A stretch of 64,000 nt of DNA, taken from an uncultured Bacteroidales bacterium (GTDB lineage Bacteria; Bacteroidota; Bacteroidia; Bacteroidales; SZUA-534). Location: the NCBI GenBank assembly GCA_902790595.1, contig CADASL010000001.1, positions 1-64,000 of the forward strand, in the 5' to 3' direction. The position numbers and the translations under genes were made by a program. Numbering within the stretch: the stretch's first letter is position 1; the number at the start of each line of letters is the position of its first letter. The notes under the pieces were generated by a model, which worked only from the letters and a program-made list of their open reading frames with translations, was not told the DNA's origin and made no database searches. Below are positions 49,597-60,054 of the stretch, one piece after another.

Positions 49597-51150
49597 GTGA
49601 AACGACAACGTTTTTCGGGCATTCTGGCGCTGATGATTATATCACTTTTCGGCATCATCGCCGTGCAGATTTTCTGGGTGCGCAAGGCCATCTCGGTGCG
49701 CGACGAGCAGTTTGCGCAGCACGTCAACTTTGCTTTGCAGAATGCGGCTTTCCGCATCGAGCGCAATCAGAACGCCTTTTTCATTTCGAATTTTATGTCG
49801 GGAATGGCGGGCAAGGCGCGCAACCGTCAGGAGGAGTCGCTCATTATGACGCTGAGCGATTTCGGCAACCGCAGCAAGGAGCACGTCATCGACCTTTCGA
49901 AAATGAAGAAGGAGAGAAACGGCAATACCGAAACCTATAGTTATCAGATTGATACCGTGGTCGATGGTGGCAATGTGTCGTTTCAGGCATACTCGTCGGT
50001 CACGCAGCCCGACGGTCAAGGCGGCTGGGGGCGCGCGGGTATGGAGCAACTGATGGAGCAGATGCTTTTCGAGTTCAACATCAAGGACCGCCCAATCAGC
50101 GAGCGCGTCGATTTCACAACCATCAAGCCCACGCTGGCCTTCGAGTTCCGCAACGCGGGCATCGACCTTCCGTTTGAGTTCGCCGTCACCGACAGCAAGG
50201 GCGTGCCGTACGAGAATCTGAAATCGAAGGGCTACAAAAGTCAGAAGCGGACCTTCAAAACAAGCCTGTTTCCCAACGATTTCGCGCAGCACGACGAGAA
50301 ACTCTCGGTCTATTTTCCCGACCGCCGCAATGTGATTTACAGTTCGGTGATGCTGCCCATTTGGGGCTCGGTGCTGTTCACAACTATCATATTGATAACA
50401 TTTTGGGTGACAATTCGCACAATGGTCGATCAGAAACGCACGTCGGAAGTGAAGACCGATTTTGTGAACAATATGACGCACGAGTTCAAAACGCCGCTGG
50501 CCACAATCCAACTGGCCGCCGACTCAATCACGTCGCCGTCGGTGATTGGCGACCCCGAGAAAATTCAGCGTTTCACAAGCATTATCAAGGAGGAGAACCG
50601 CCGAATGAACCGTCAGGTGGAGACGGTGCTGCAAATGTCGATGCTCGACAAGAAAGATTTTAATCTGAACTTGCAACCCACTCACGTTCAGCCGTTTATT
50701 GAGAAGGCGGTGAGCAATATCAGTCTTCAGGTTGAGCACCGTGGCGGCACAATCAAACTTGTCAACAATGCTAAAAACGATTTTGCCCGCGTTGACCAAT
50801 CGCACTTTATCAATGTGATTTACAATCTGTTGGATAATGCTAACAAATACTCAATCGATACACCGCCCGACATAACTGTCACCACCCGCAACATTGGCAC
50901 CGACCTGCTTATCTCGGTGAGTGACAAGGGAATAGGTATGGACAAGGAGACTCAGGAGAAGGTGTTCGAGAAGTTCTACCGCCACCCGACGGGTAACGTG
51001 CACACAGTCAAAGGTTTCGGGCTCGGATTGAGTTACGTGAAGGCCATTGTGCTCTCGTGCAAGGGCGAAATCAAAGTGTCGAGTCAGAAAGGCGAGGGGA
51101 GCACCTTCGAAATCTGGCTGCCGACAATCGATGAAAACGTTGAATCATAA
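49597..51150 (+). CDS. sensor histidine kinase, RprX-like
   Basis: This 517-residue membrane kinase is taken to start at GTG (VKRQRFSGILALMIISL). An ATG 44 codons upstream lies before the -7 element at 49532, so it would not be transcribed. Order: helix 1 (about 8-28), a periplasmic sensor (about 30-240), helix 2 (VMLPIWGSVLFTTIILITFW), HisKA with the phospho-accepting His in NNMTHEFKTPLA, and HATPase with NLLDNANKY, DKGIGM and GFGLGLSYV. It resembles Bacteroides RprX. The response regulator gene follows after 12 nt. The signal is unknown. Confidence 0.9.
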   Translation: MKRQRFSGILALMIISLFGIIAVQIFWVRKAISVRDEQFAQHVNFALQNAAFRIERNQNAFFISNFMSGMAGKARNRQEESLIMTLSDFGNRSKEHVIDLSKMKKERNGNTETYSYQIDTVVDGGNVSFQAYSSVTQPDGQGGWGRAGMEQLMEQMLFEFNIKDRPISERVDFTTIKPTLAFEFRNAGIDLPFEFAVTDSKGVPYENLKSKGYKSQKRTFKTSLFPNDFAQHDEKLSVYFPDRRNVIYSSVMLPIWGSVLFTTIILITFWVTIRTMVDQKRTSEVKTDFVNNMTHEFKTPLATIQLAADSITSPSVIGDPEKIQRFTSIIKEENRRMNRQVETVLQMSMLDKKDFNLNLQPTHVQPFIEKAVSNISLQVEHRGGTIKLVNNAKNDFARVDQSHFINVIYNLLDNANKYSIDTPPDITVTTRNIGTDLLISVSDKGIGMDKETQEKVFEKFYRHPTGNVHTVKGFGLGLSYVKAIVLSCKGEIKVSSQKGEGSTFEIWLPTIDENVES

Positions 51151-51162
51151 ATACTTACAGAT

Positions 51163-51861
51163 ATGTCAAAGCAACAGATTCTTTTGGTTGAGGACGATGT
51201 GAATTTCGGCTCGGTGCTGCGTTCGTTCCTGGAAATGAACGATTTGGACGTTACGCTTGTCGATGACGGCCTTAACGCGGTGTCCACCTTCAAGGCAGGT
51301 CAGTTCGACCTTTGCATTCTGGATGTGATGCTGCCGCACGTCGATGGCTTCACCATTGGTGCCGAAATCAAGCTGTTGAAGCCCGCCACGCCGATTATCT
51401 ACCTGACTGCCAAGAATATGAAGGAAGATATGATTAAAGGCTACAAGATAGGTGCCGACGATTATATCACCAAACCATTTGATTCTGAACTGCTTATCTA
51501 TAAGATAAAGGCCATTCTGAAACGCACGCCCGCAAGTCAGCAGCCCGATAATTCTGTTGAGGAACTGACGATTGGCCGCTATGTGTTCAACGTGAAGAAC
51601 CGCACCCTGACGTTTGAAGACGGCTCACAAACCAAACTCTCGCCCAAAGAGGCTGAACTGTTATGCTTTCTGAATCAGAACGTTAACAATGTTGTGGACC
51701 GCAACCTGACGCTCGAGAAAATTTGGGGCGAGACGGGCTATTTCACCGCCCGCAGTATGGACGTTTTTATCACCAAACTGCGCAAATACCTGAAATCCGA
51801 CCCGAACATTGAGATTACCAATGTGCACGGAACGGGGTATATTTTGGGGGTGAAAGGGTAG
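51163..51861 (+). CDS. OmpR-family response regulator, RprY-like
   Basis: This 232-residue cytoplasmic regulator has a receiver domain (about 1-120) with the acidic pair in LLVEDD, the phosphorylated Asp in LCILDVMLPHVDG, and the switch Lys in ADDYITKPFDSELL. A winged-helix domain (about 135-230) of the OmpR/PhoB type ends KLRKYLKSDPNIEITNVHGTGYIL. It is the partner of the kinase just upstream. It could bind the inverted repeat at 49490, though OmpR-type regulators usually prefer direct repeats. It converges with lptD across a 55-nt gap. Confidence 0.93.
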   Translation: MSKQQILLVEDDVNFGSVLRSFLEMNDLDVTLVDDGLNAVSTFKAGQFDLCILDVMLPHVDGFTIGAEIKLLKPATPIIYLTAKNMKEDMIKGYKIGADDYITKPFDSELLIYKIKAILKRTPASQQPDNSVEELTIGRYVFNVKNRTLTFEDGSQTKLSPKEAELLCFLNQNVNNVVDRNLTLEKIWGETGYFTARSMDVFITKLRKYLKSDPNIEITNVHGTGYILGVKG

Positions 51862-51916
51862 AAGCCTATATTGTTGAAACGGCTAATCGGTGAATTGTTG
51901 AATCGTAATTCTGAAT

Positions 51917-54550
51917 TCAATACTTTGGTTGATTGTCATACCAGCTCTTAGACTTGTTGTACTTCAAGTCCTGCAGGATGGCCGATTTGACGGCGATGTT
52001 GAATGTGTAGCTCTGCAGCTGACCAAACGGAATAAGGTTGAGCGAAGCCGCCCAGCAGTGCAGGTCGCGCGAAAGGCTGAACCGTGTGTGGGTGAACTGT
52101 TTGGAGTCGAAATCGTAGCCAGACGAAAAGCCAACTTTCCATTTGGGCGTCAGGCTGAAATCGCCGCTGAAACTGAGCGATTGCGACAGTTTGCCAACGC
52201 GGCCGGGCTTCGAGTAGGTGAGACTATAATCGAAATGCAGGCTCCACGGAATGTCAAAATAATCGTATTCCTCAAGATCGCTGTCGTCGTACATTGAGTG
52301 CTCGGCATCCACAACCGGCGTTTTCTCATCGCTGTCTTTCTTCTTGTTCTTGCCATACAGCTTGTCGGAACTAAGTGTGTAGCTGTATGATGTTGATGCT
52401 TTTGTGATTCGGAACGGCTTGCCGGTGTGGTTATATTCGAATTCATCGATTTTCTTGCCCAACGAGTCGGTTGCGTAGAAACAGCCAGTGGCGCTTATTT
52501 GTATCGGGAAAGTTTTGAAAATTGTTGTTTTGGCGGTAATGCGCAGGTCCCTCCATTTGAACTCTTCGGCAAGCATATTGTACGATGTGCTGAAGTTGAG
52601 TGCTTCAAATATAGGAACCTTGCGTTCCTGTTTCACGGTGTCCGATTCGTCTTTCACCTTCATTTCCAGCTTGTTGTTGAGCGAGAAACTGAACTCGCTG
52701 CTTCGTCCGCTGCCGGGTATGTCCTTATTGCCATAGGGCGAATATAGTCTCGTGCCTTTGGGGTCGCGCGGGTCGGTCTCGTAGTACCCGAATTTTTCCT
52801 GACCGAAATCGGGGCGCCAGCTGTAGGTCACGCTCGGTGTGATAACGTGGCGCAGAGCCTTCACCGGTCCGCGGCGGTAGCTGTACATACCGTAGAGCGT
52901 GGTGTTCAGCGTCAAGTTGAAACTATAGTCATACACTCTGTAGAAGCCGCGTTCTTCGCGTTCGCGATAGTGCTTTGAATCGATAGGGGTGGTGTCGTTG
53001 AGCGCTTCAATGAAATGACGCTTGAAATACCATCGTTCGCTGTACGTTGCACCAGGTTGTAATATAAAGTATTTTAATATTTTAAATGATTTTGATAAAG
53101 AGGGATTGTGCTTTACGCTATATTCGAATTTTTCAAGCGTTCCGTGTGTGAAAAGGCTGTCAATGTGGGTTTTAACCTCGTTTATGAAAACTCCCTTATA
53201 GCTTATGCCGATATCTTCGTACCACCGCATCGGGCCAACAGCCTTACGGCGTTTGAACGGTTGTATGCGGCTCATTGTCAGGGAGAAACTCGGCAATGTA
53301 AGGCTCAGGCTTGAGTCGCACGTGTTTTGCGTGTGCCGGATATCAATCGATAGGCTGAATGGCGAGTTCATAATCCGGTCCATTCGGTACGATATGCTCG
53401 ACGATGTGGTGTTGGTCAGATAGTCTTGCGACGATCTGGTCTGGTACTTGTTGTAGCCGCTCGACGAGAAGTTGACGCTGGCCGAGAAGGTGCTGTTCGG
53501 CCGGGCCTTGGGATCCTGCCTGTGCGACCAACCGAAGCGGTATTCTTGCGGTTCACTGTAGCCTTTCAACCCTTTATCGCCGAATACATTCTTGGCGTAG
53601 GTCACGTTCACGTCGCCCGAGAATTTGTATCGCAGCGTGTATCGCGACGAGCCGTTGAGCGACCACGAGCCTTTCGAGTAGATGCTTCCGCGAAGCGTGA
53701 AATCAACATAATCGTTGCCGGCAAAGTAGTAGCCGCCGTCCGACAGGAAGAAACCGCGGTTGTTCTCTTCGCCCACGCGTGGCATCAGAAAACCCGAAGT
53801 TTTCTTTTTGGTGATGGGGAAGTAGCCGAACGGAATCACCAGCGGCAGCGGAATGTCGGCCATCACCATATACGACGGTCCGGCAATAATGGCCTTGTCA
53901 GGGATGTACTTGCCTTTGGTCAGCTCAAGGTAGAAGTGCGGGTCCTCAAGCTCGCAGGTGGTGTACTTGCCGTGAAGCATATTAATCGAGTTATCCACTT
54001 CTTTTTTAGTCAGTTCGCTATGCAGATAGCCGTCTTCCTGCTGGGTGTAGAGCTTTTCAATGTAGCCGCGCTTGGTGTTCACGTTGTAGGTGATGTTGAT
54101 GGCCTTCATCTCTTCGTCGCCTTGAGTGAACACCGGCTTTCCCTGAATGGTTCCGGTCGAGTCGGTCACACCCTCGGCGTAGATGATGCCCTGGTCCATA
54201 TCGGCCTCAATGTAGGCGGCAGTCAGAACGATGTCCTCATATTCGATTTTGGCATCGCCGAAAAGGAACACTTTCTTGCCGTCGAGCGAGAAAATGGTGG
54301 AATCCTTGGCGCTGGTTTTCACGTCGGTGGTCAGCAGATTCTTCTTCGCTTTCGGCTTTTTTGTCGCCGACGAGTCGGCCACCGATAACGAATCAGCCGC
54401 CGTCGCAAGCGTGTCAGCCGCGCTGGCCGTTACAGTTGTATCTATATTCGCGACAGCGTTAACAGAATCATTATCAGTGGTTTGAGCCCCAACTGTTAAA
54501 TTGATGATTAAGCATATCAACAATGTCGCAAGAAGGCTTTTTGTTTTCAA
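51917..54550 (-). CDS. lptD: LptD-like outer-membrane LPS assembly protein
   Basis: This 877-residue protein matches the Bacteroidota form of LptD/OstA. A signal peptide is followed by a low-complexity Ala/Asp/Ser/Thr linker (about 22-70). The OstA-like jelly roll includes VFLFGDAKIEYEDIVLTAAYIEAD and GKPVFTQGDEEMKAINITYNV. A long C-terminal beta-barrel is rich in alternating aromatic strands (YYFAGNDYVDFTLRGSIYSKGSW, HVITPSVTYSWRPDFGQEKFGYYETDP). It should place lipopolysaccharide in the outer leaflet. Partner lpt genes are not nearby. It diverges from the amidase gene across 113 nt. Confidence 0.9.
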   Translation of the reverse strand: MKTKSLLATLLICLIINLTVGAQTTDNDSVNAVANIDTTVTASAADTLATAADSLSVADSSATKKPKAKKNLLTTDVKTSAKDSTIFSLDGKKVFLFGDAKIEYEDIVLTAAYIEADMDQGIIYAEGVTDSTGTIQGKPVFTQGDEEMKAINITYNVNTKRGYIEKLYTQQEDGYLHSELTKKEVDNSINMLHGKYTTCELEDPHFYLELTKGKYIPDKAIIAGPSYMVMADIPLPLVIPFGYFPITKKKTSGFLMPRVGEENNRGFFLSDGGYYFAGNDYVDFTLRGSIYSKGSWSLNGSSRYTLRYKFSGDVNVTYAKNVFGDKGLKGYSEPQEYRFGWSHRQDPKARPNSTFSASVNFSSSGYNKYQTRSSQDYLTNTTSSSISYRMDRIMNSPFSLSIDIRHTQNTCDSSLSLTLPSFSLTMSRIQPFKRRKAVGPMRWYEDIGISYKGVFINEVKTHIDSLFTHGTLEKFEYSVKHNPSLSKSFKILKYFILQPGATYSERWYFKRHFIEALNDTTPIDSKHYREREERGFYRVYDYSFNLTLNTTLYGMYSYRRGPVKALRHVITPSVTYSWRPDFGQEKFGYYETDPRDPKGTRLYSPYGNKDIPGSGRSSEFSFSLNNKLEMKVKDESDTVKQERKVPIFEALNFSTSYNMLAEEFKWRDLRITAKTTIFKTFPIQISATGCFYATDSLGKKIDEFEYNHTGKPFRITKASTSYSYTLSSDKLYGKNKKKDSDEKTPVVDAEHSMYDDSDLEEYDYFDIPWSLHFDYSLTYSKPGRVGKLSQSLSFSGDFSLTPKWKVGFSSGYDFDSKQFTHTRFSLSRDLHCWAASLNLIPFGQLQSYTFNIAVKSAILQDLKYNKSKSWYDNQPKY

Positions 54551-54569
54551 ATCAAATAGAAAAATATAC

Positions 54570-54577
54570 TATTTTTG
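54570..54577 (+). promoter_or_regulatory. -7 element upstream of amidase
   Basis: TATTTTTG matches the -7 consensus on the plus strand, 86 nt before the amidase ATG. No -33 TTG is at a suitable distance. On the minus strand, no element for lptD was recognised. Confidence 0.4.
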
Positions 54578-54663
54578 TTACGCAGCAATACATATTTTTA
54601 TTGCGTGCCAAAACTAAACAAAAATAAGGTGCAATCGAAAGTTCGCCGTTTTATAATTTTCAG

Positions 54664-55764
54664 ATGGGAAAAAAACTTGCAATCGCGACACTGGTCTTGA
54701 CAATATGTTTGGGATTCGGCACCGCCGACGCTCAGAAAAAACAATCGTATAAACACACCGTGGTGCTCGATGCCGGCCACGGCGGCCACGATACGGGCGC
54801 CATCGGCAAGAAGGGCAAGGAAAAAGATGTGGTGCTCTCAATTGCGCTCAAGGTTGGCGACTACCTTAAGAAGAACTCGCCCGACACCCGCGTCATCTAT
54901 ACCCGCGACGCCGATTTCTTTGTTCCGCTCGACGAGCGCGCCGCAATAGCCAACAAAAACAACGCCGACCTTTTCGTCTCGGTTCACGCAAACTCAAACA
55001 AAAACACAAAACCGTTTGGTACCGAGACGTTTGCAATGGGTTTGCACAAATCGCAGGGTAACCTTGAAGTGGCTCAGAAAGAGAACTCCGTTATTGTGAT
55101 GGAGCAAGACTATAACACTAAGTATGAGGGATTTGACCCGTCGTCGGCTGAGTCGTACATCATCTTTTCGCTGATGCAGAACGTCTATCTGGATAAGAGC
55201 CTGAAGCTTGCGTCGATGGTGCAGGACGAGTTCCGCGAGAAGGCCAAGCGCGCCGACCGCGGCGTTAAGCAGGCCGGATTCCTTGTTCTCTGGCACACCA
55301 AAATGCCGAGCATCCTGATTGAGACCGGCTTCATCTCGAACGAAGAAGAGGAGAAGTACCTGATGTCGGAGAGCGGTCAGGATTATCTGGCATCGGCCAT
55401 CTTCCGCGCCATCCGCGACTATCTGGCATCGCTCGACGCCGAGGAACAGGAGGTGAAGAAGGCCACCACTGTGGTTCAGGATGACACTGAAGCTGCACAA
55501 AGCGCATTGTGCTACCGTCTGCAGGTGGCCACCACATCGGCGCCCGTGGCCAACCCGATTGAGAAGTTCGCGGGCAAGCCCGACGTTTTCGAGTACAAAG
55601 ACGGCAACAAATACAAGTATATGATTGGCCGTTTCGCTACATTAGACGAGGCGTCGGCCTACAAGAAGACCATCAGCGCCGAATATCCCGACGCGTTCAT
55701 TGTTCCGTTCAACAACGGCAAGAAAATATCGATGAGCGACGCCAAGAAACTGGAAAAGAAGTAG
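54664..55764 (+). CDS. N-acetylmuramoyl-L-alanine amidase with SPOR-like end
   Basis: This 366-residue periplasmic enzyme cleaves the bond between MurNAc and the peptide of peptidoglycan. A signal peptide is followed by an Amidase_3 domain (about 30-260). Zinc ligands are in LDAGHGGHDTGAIG, in the following Glu and in FVSVHANSN; the catalytic Glu is in ILIETGFISNEEE. The last 80 residues (CYRLQVATTSAPVANPIEKF, KYMIGRFATLDEASAYKKTI) look like a SPOR domain, which would target denuded septal glycan. A role in daughter-cell separation is likely. It is followed by a terminator and the long spacer before dnaA. Confidence 0.92.
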   Translation: MGKKLAIATLVLTICLGFGTADAQKKQSYKHTVVLDAGHGGHDTGAIGKKGKEKDVVLSIALKVGDYLKKNSPDTRVIYTRDADFFVPLDERAAIANKNNADLFVSVHANSNKNTKPFGTETFAMGLHKSQGNLEVAQKENSVIVMEQDYNTKYEGFDPSSAESYIIFSLMQNVYLDKSLKLASMVQDEFREKAKRADRGVKQAGFLVLWHTKMPSILIETGFISNEEEEKYLMSESGQDYLASAIFRAIRDYLASLDAEEQEVKKATTVVQDDTEAAQSALCYRLQVATTSAPVANPIEKFAGKPDVFEYKDGNKYKYMIGRFATLDEASAYKKTISAEYPDAFIVPFNNGKKISMSDAKKLEKK

Positions 55765-56187
55765 AAACCGAAATTTCTTCCGATACTATATAATATATGT
55801 GAAAAATCTGGCCGGATTTTGGGAAAAGCGATGCCCGAATCCGGCATTTTTTTGTTTTTCAACACACTGGATTTTTGCCGGTTTTTGAAGGAGGAAAAAA
55901 GGCGTTTTTTTTCGTCGATTTTTGTCAAAAAAACGGTCGGAAAATTCACTTAAAGTTGCCCGAAAATATTACCGATTTAGTTTTCAACAAGTTATGAAAC
56001 TTACTTGTAGCTTGCTGGTAATCAGTATTTTATAAAAATTTTTAAAAAAGTGAAATTTTTTTTCGTTTGATATTTAGAACAATAACGGAAAAGTGAATTT
56101 TGCAACACCCAAAACAGTTTTTTTTCTCCGATTTTTTAACAATGTTTGTACGTCGAAAACGACAAAAAACAAATCATTAATTATCAG
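55765..56187. other. AT-rich spacer between amidase and dnaA
   Basis: A 423-nt gap containing the amidase terminator, after which the sequence is strongly AT-rich with long A and T runs. It must contain the dnaA promoter, but no exact TAnnTTTG was found. No convincing cluster of DnaA boxes was seen, so an origin here is not claimed. Confidence 0.5.
55811..55853 (+). terminator. amidase terminator with alternative stems
   Basis: GCCGGATT (55811-55818) pairs with AATCCGGC (55838-55845). A smaller stem, ATGCC/GGCAT (55831-55835 and 55843-55847), competes for the same 3' arm. A run of seven T (55847-55853) follows. Confidence 0.75.
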
Positions 56188-57615
56188 ATGAGTAAGGATT
56201 ACAAGCAAGTATGGGATAACTGCTTGCGCTTTATTAAGGACAATGTAAAAGCCGCTGAGTACAGAACCTGGTTTGAGACCATAGTTCCAATCAAGCTTGA
56301 TGGTAAGTTGCTGACGATTCAGGTACCGAGCCAGTTCTACTACGAGTACATCGAGGAAGCCTACATCGATTTGCTTCGCAAGGCGTTGCAGATTGAGTTG
56401 GGAGAGGGCGCCGGTCTTGAGTATTATGTTGTGATGCAGAACAACATCCGTCCGGACGACCGACCGACCATCACCAAGCTGCCTACTTTTGACAAGAAAG
56501 AACGTTATAATAAGCCGGTTACTCTGCCCAACGAGGACCACTCATCGATAAAGAATCCGTTTGTGATTCCGGGCATTCCGCGCGTGCAGATTGACCCGAA
56601 ACTCAACAACCGCAACACTTTCAACCGTCTGGTGGAGGGTGAGTTCAACCGGTTGGCGCGTTCGGCGGGCTATGCCATCGCTACCAATCCGGGCAAGACA
56701 ACCTTCAATCCGTTGTTCATCTACGGCGGCTCGGGACTTGGCAAGACCCATCTGGCGCAGGCCATCGGCAACGAGACCAAAGACCGTTTCCAGGACAAGG
56801 TGGTGCTTTATGTGTCGGGGCACGAATTCCACACCCAGTTCGCCTATGCAACGCAGAACAACACCCGTACCGATTTTCTGCATTTCTACCAAATGATTGA
56901 TTTGCTGATTGTTGATGATATTCACGAGTTTGCCGGCAAACCGAAAACGCAAGACATCTTCTTCGAGATTTTCAATAATCTGCACCAGAACGGCAAGCAG
57001 CTCATTATCACTTCGGATACGGCTCCGGCCGATATGGATGGCATTGAGGAGCGTCTGCTGTCGCGATTCAAATGGGGCTTGTCGGCTGAGCTGACCAATC
57101 CCGACTACGATTCGCGCAAAGCGATATTGAAGCAGTTCGCCTACAACGAGGGCATTGAGATTGGCGATGACATTCTCGACTACGTTGCCGCTCACATTAC
57201 CAACAACATACGTGAGCTGGAAGGCGCCCTGATTTCACTTTTGGCGCACTCAACGCTCAACAAGGAGACCATCACCATTGACCTGGCCCGCCAGATTATC
57301 GACAAGCTGGTGAAGAACACCACTCGCGAGCTGAGCGTCAGCTACATACAGAAGGTTGTGTGCGATTATTTCAACCTGCAGTCTGACGCCATCACGTCGA
57401 AGACGCGCAAACGTGAGATTGTTCAGGCACGGCAGATTGCAATGTATTTCGCAAAACATATGACTAAGCTGTCGCTGGCAACCATCGGCTCGCAAATCGG
57501 CGGAAAAGACCACGCAACGGTTCTGCACGCCTGCAAGACGGTGAACAACCTCATCGACACCGACCGCCAGTTCAAGGGCTACATTGAGGAGATTGAGAAA
57601 AAACTGAAAATTTGA
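56188..57615 (+). CDS. dnaA: chromosomal replication initiator DnaA
   Basis: This 475-residue protein starts at the ATG giving [20 protein letters not shown]; an upstream TTG reading was rejected. Domain I (about 1-90) is followed by a short linker with [14 protein letters not shown], the AAA+ domain with Walker [12 protein letters not shown] and Walker [11 protein letters not shown], the arginine-finger region [10 protein letters not shown], and domain IV with the DNA-binding signature [13 protein letters not shown]. It binds DnaA boxes and opens the origin. hisS follows in the same direction after 85 nt. Start choice agrees with the usual family N-terminus. Confidence 0.97.
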   Translation: MSKDYKQVWDNCLRFIKDNVKAAEYRTWFETIVPIKLDGKLLTIQVPSQFYYEYIEEAYIDLLRKALQIELGEGAGLEYYVVMQNNIRPDDRPTITKLPTFDKKERYNKPVTLPNEDHSSIKNPFVIPGIPRVQIDPKLNNRNTFNRLVEGEFNRLARSAGYAIATNPGKTTFNPLFIYGGSGLGKTHLAQAIGNETKDRFQDKVVLYVSGHEFHTQFAYATQNNTRTDFLHFYQMIDLLIVDDIHEFAGKPKTQDIFFEIFNNLHQNGKQLIITSDTAPADMDGIEERLLSRFKWGLSAELTNPDYDSRKAILKQFAYNEGIEIGDDILDYVAAHITNNIRELEGALISLLAHSTLNKETITIDLARQIIDKLVKNTTRELSVSYIQKVVCDYFNLQSDAITSKTRKREIVQARQIAMYFAKHMTKLSLATIGSQIGGKDHATVLHACKTVNNLIDTDRQFKGYIEEIEKKLKI

Positions 57616-57700
57616 TTTTTGTAAAACATCGATATTCATAACTTTATGCAGAGCCAAGGCCTACAAGTCTTGGCATTTGCATTATAAAAAGGACAAAATT

Positions 57701-59074
57701 ATGGCACAAGTTCAGACACCTTCGATACCAAAAGGCACGCGCGATTTCGGCCCGGCCGAGATGATTAAGCGCAACTACATTTTCGACACCATCAAGAGCG
57801 TGTTCAAACTCTATGGTTTTCAGCAGATTGAGACACCCGCAACCGAGAACCTCTCAACTCTGATGGGCAAGTACGGCGAGGAGGGCGACAAACTGCTCTT
57901 CAAGATTCTGAACTCAGGCGATTATCTTGGCAATGTTGATGCCGAACTGCTGCAATCGAAAGATTCTGTGAAGGTTACGAACAAGATTTCGGAAAAAGGC
58001 CTACGCTATGACCTCACCGTGCCCTTTGCGCGTTTTGTGGTGCAGCACCGCAACGACCTTCAGTTCCCTTTCAAGCGCTATCAGATTCAGCCCGTTTGGC
58101 GTGCCGACAAGCCTCAAAAAGGCCGTTACCGCGAGTTCTACCAGTGCGATGTTGACATTGTTGGCAGCGACTCGCTGATGAACGAAGTCGAACTGATTCA
58201 GATAGTTAACGATGTCTATCAGCGTTTCGGAATCCGCGTGGCGCTGAAAATCAACAACCGCAAGATTCTGGCTGGCATTGCCGAGGCCATCGGCGCACCC
58301 GACAAGATGATGGACATCACCGTTGCCATCGACAAACTTGACAAAATCGGAATTGAGAACGTCAACAAAGAGTTGGCCGATAAGGGTTTGAGTGATGATT
58401 CTATTGCCCGCCTGCAACCAATTCTGGCCTTGAGCGGCGACAATCGCCAGAAACTTGCACAAATTGCCAACGTGCTGAGAAACAGTGAAGTGGGACAGAA
58501 GGGCATTGCCGAACTGACCGCTATTTTCGATGCCATTGAGCCGCTTGGCCTGCAAACGCAAATCGACCTCGACCTGACGCTGGCCCGCGGCCTGAACTAC
58601 TACACGGGCGCAATATTCGAGGTTAAGGCGCTCGATGTGCAGATTGGCTCAATCACGGGCGGCGGCCGTTATGATGACCTGACGGGAATCTTCGGAATGC
58701 CAGGCGTTTCGGGCGTTGGCATCTCGTTTGGTGCCGACCGCATCTACGACGTGCTCGACCAGCTCAATCTTTACCCTCAGTCGGCAACGCAATCAACTCA
58801 ACTGCTGTTTGTTACATTCGGCGAAGCCGAGCAGCAATGGTGCCTACCCGTGGTTGCGAAAATGCGCGCAGCCGGCATCAGCACAGAACTTTATCCCGAG
58901 CCAGCCAAGATGAAGAAACAGATGTCGTACGCCAATGGGCGCAACATTCCGTTTGTGGCTGTGGTGGGTGAGAATGAGGTGAACGAGGGCAAGGTGATGC
59001 TGAAGAATATGGCAACCGGTGAGCAGCAGTTGCTCTCGCCCGACGAAGTTGTTGACTTGCTGAAAAACAGATAG
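57701..59074 (+). CDS. hisS: histidyl-tRNA synthetase
   Basis: This 457-residue class II synthetase starts at [18 protein letters not shown]; the ATG is preceded by AAAAAGGACAAAATT, one of few ribosome-site-like stretches in the window, and an in-frame start 8 codons upstream was rejected. Motif 2 lies in [27 protein letters not shown]. The histidine-A loop is [15 protein letters not shown], and motif 3 is [13 protein letters not shown]. The C-terminal anticodon-binding domain begins near [13 protein letters not shown]. It charges tRNA-His in the cytosol. A bidirectional terminator follows. Confidence 0.96.
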   Translation: MAQVQTPSIPKGTRDFGPAEMIKRNYIFDTIKSVFKLYGFQQIETPATENLSTLMGKYGEEGDKLLFKILNSGDYLGNVDAELLQSKDSVKVTNKISEKGLRYDLTVPFARFVVQHRNDLQFPFKRYQIQPVWRADKPQKGRYREFYQCDVDIVGSDSLMNEVELIQIVNDVYQRFGIRVALKINNRKILAGIAEAIGAPDKMMDITVAIDKLDKIGIENVNKELADKGLSDDSIARLQPILALSGDNRQKLAQIANVLRNSEVGQKGIAELTAIFDAIEPLGLQTQIDLDLTLARGLNYYTGAIFEVKALDVQIGSITGGGRYDDLTGIFGMPGVSGVGISFGADRIYDVLDQLNLYPQSATQSTQLLFVTFGEAEQQWCLPVVAKMRAAGISTELYPEPAKMKKQMSYANGRNIPFVAVVGENEVNEGKVMLKNMATGEQQLLSPDEVVDLLKNR

Positions 59075-59112
59075 ACTCGTTGTAAACGATTATTATCGAA
59101 TTGGTAAAATAG

Positions 59113-59142
59113 AAAACGGCTGCTCAAAGGGCAGCCGTTTTT
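59113..59142. terminator. bidirectional terminator between hisS and map
   Basis: AAAACGGCTGC (59113-59123) and GCAGCCGTTTT (59131-59141) make a perfect 11-bp stem with a 7-nt loop and A and T tracts outside. The stem closely resembles the terminator at 34821. Confidence 0.92.
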
Positions 59143-59162
59143 GTTATACAACTTGTAGAATT

Positions 59163-59939
59163 CTATCTGATTGGATATTCGTCGTGAATGTCAGATAGCA
59201 CCTCGACGCCAGTTTCGGTAACCAGCACGGTGTGCTCAAACTGCGCCGACAGCTTGCCGTCGATGGTGCGTGCCGTCCAGCCGTCGTTCTTGTCAATATC
59301 AACGCGGGCCTTGCCTTGGTTAATCATCGGCTCGATGGTGAAAATCATTCCCGGACGCATAATGGCACCCGAGTTGCGGCGGGCGATGTGGTCAACCTGC
59401 GGCTCCTCGTGGAATTCAATGCCAACGCCGTGTCCGCAGAACTCCCAAACAACGCTGTAGCCTTTCATCTGCGCGTATCGGGCAATGAAAAAGCCGATGT
59501 TGCCGAAAGTGTTTTTCGGACGCACCTGCTCAATGCCCAAATCGAGACAATGCTTGGTTGCATCTATCAGGTCCTGAGCCTGTTGCGAGATTTCGCCAAC
59601 GGTGAACATCCTGCTTGTGTCGCCATAGTAGCCGTTGAGAATGGTGGTGACATCGATGTTGACAATGTCGCCTTCTTTGAGGATGGTGTCGGGCGAAGGA
59701 ATGCCGTGGCACACCACGTTGTTGGGCGATATGCAGCAGTATTTCGGGAAGTCGCCGTAACCCTTGCACGCCGATATGGCGCCGTGGTCGCAGATGAACT
59801 CGTTGATGAGGTTGTCGAGGCGCTCGGTGTCAACGCCCGGCTTAATGTATTCTCCGATGAAATCGAGCGAAGCAGCCGCCAGTTTCGCGCTCTTGCGGAT
59901 GCCGTCAATCTGCTCTGCGTTCTTGATTATGATACCCAT
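59163..59939 (-). CDS. map: methionine aminopeptidase, type I
   Basis: This 258-residue enzyme removes the initiator Met from new proteins. All metal ligands are visible: the two Asp in VNIDVTTILNGYYGDTSRMF, the His in GHGVGIEFHEEPQ, and the two Glu in IFTIEPMIN and FEHTVLVTE. Length is typical for type I without an N-terminal extension. It stands alone on the minus strand, converging with hisS, and is not next to ribosomal or secY genes as it often is elsewhere. The 115-nt gap upstream, before the hypothetical gene at 60055, shows no clear promoter. Confidence 0.96.
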   Translation of the reverse strand: MGIIIKNAEQIDGIRKSAKLAAASLDFIGEYIKPGVDTERLDNLINEFICDHGAISACKGYGDFPKYCCISPNNVVCHGIPSPDTILKEGDIVNIDVTTILNGYYGDTSRMFTVGEISQQAQDLIDATKHCLDLGIEQVRPKNTFGNIGFFIARYAQMKGYSVVWEFCGHGVGIEFHEEPQVDHIARRNSGAIMRPGMIFTIEPMINQGKARVDIDKNDGWTARTIDGKLSAQFEHTVLVTETGVEVLSDIHDEYPIR

Positions 59940-60054
59940 TTCAATATTTTTTTTGCGGCTGCAAATTTGCGCTATTCTTTAGAGATACGAAAGAGTTTTT
60001 TGCAGATGTTTATAGCATCGCAATTTGAGTCGATGGGGCGGCAAAAACTGACGG

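Noticed and set aside
54585..54605. GCAATA...TATTGC inverted repeat between lptD and the amidase as an operator
   Set aside because: Only 6-bp arms in an AT-rich spacer, which is weak enough to be chance.
55765..56187. Replication origin next to dnaA
   Set aside because: The spacer is AT-rich, but I saw no cluster of sequences close to TTATCCACA, and in Bacteroidota the origin is often not beside dnaA. A GC-skew plot of the genome would decide.
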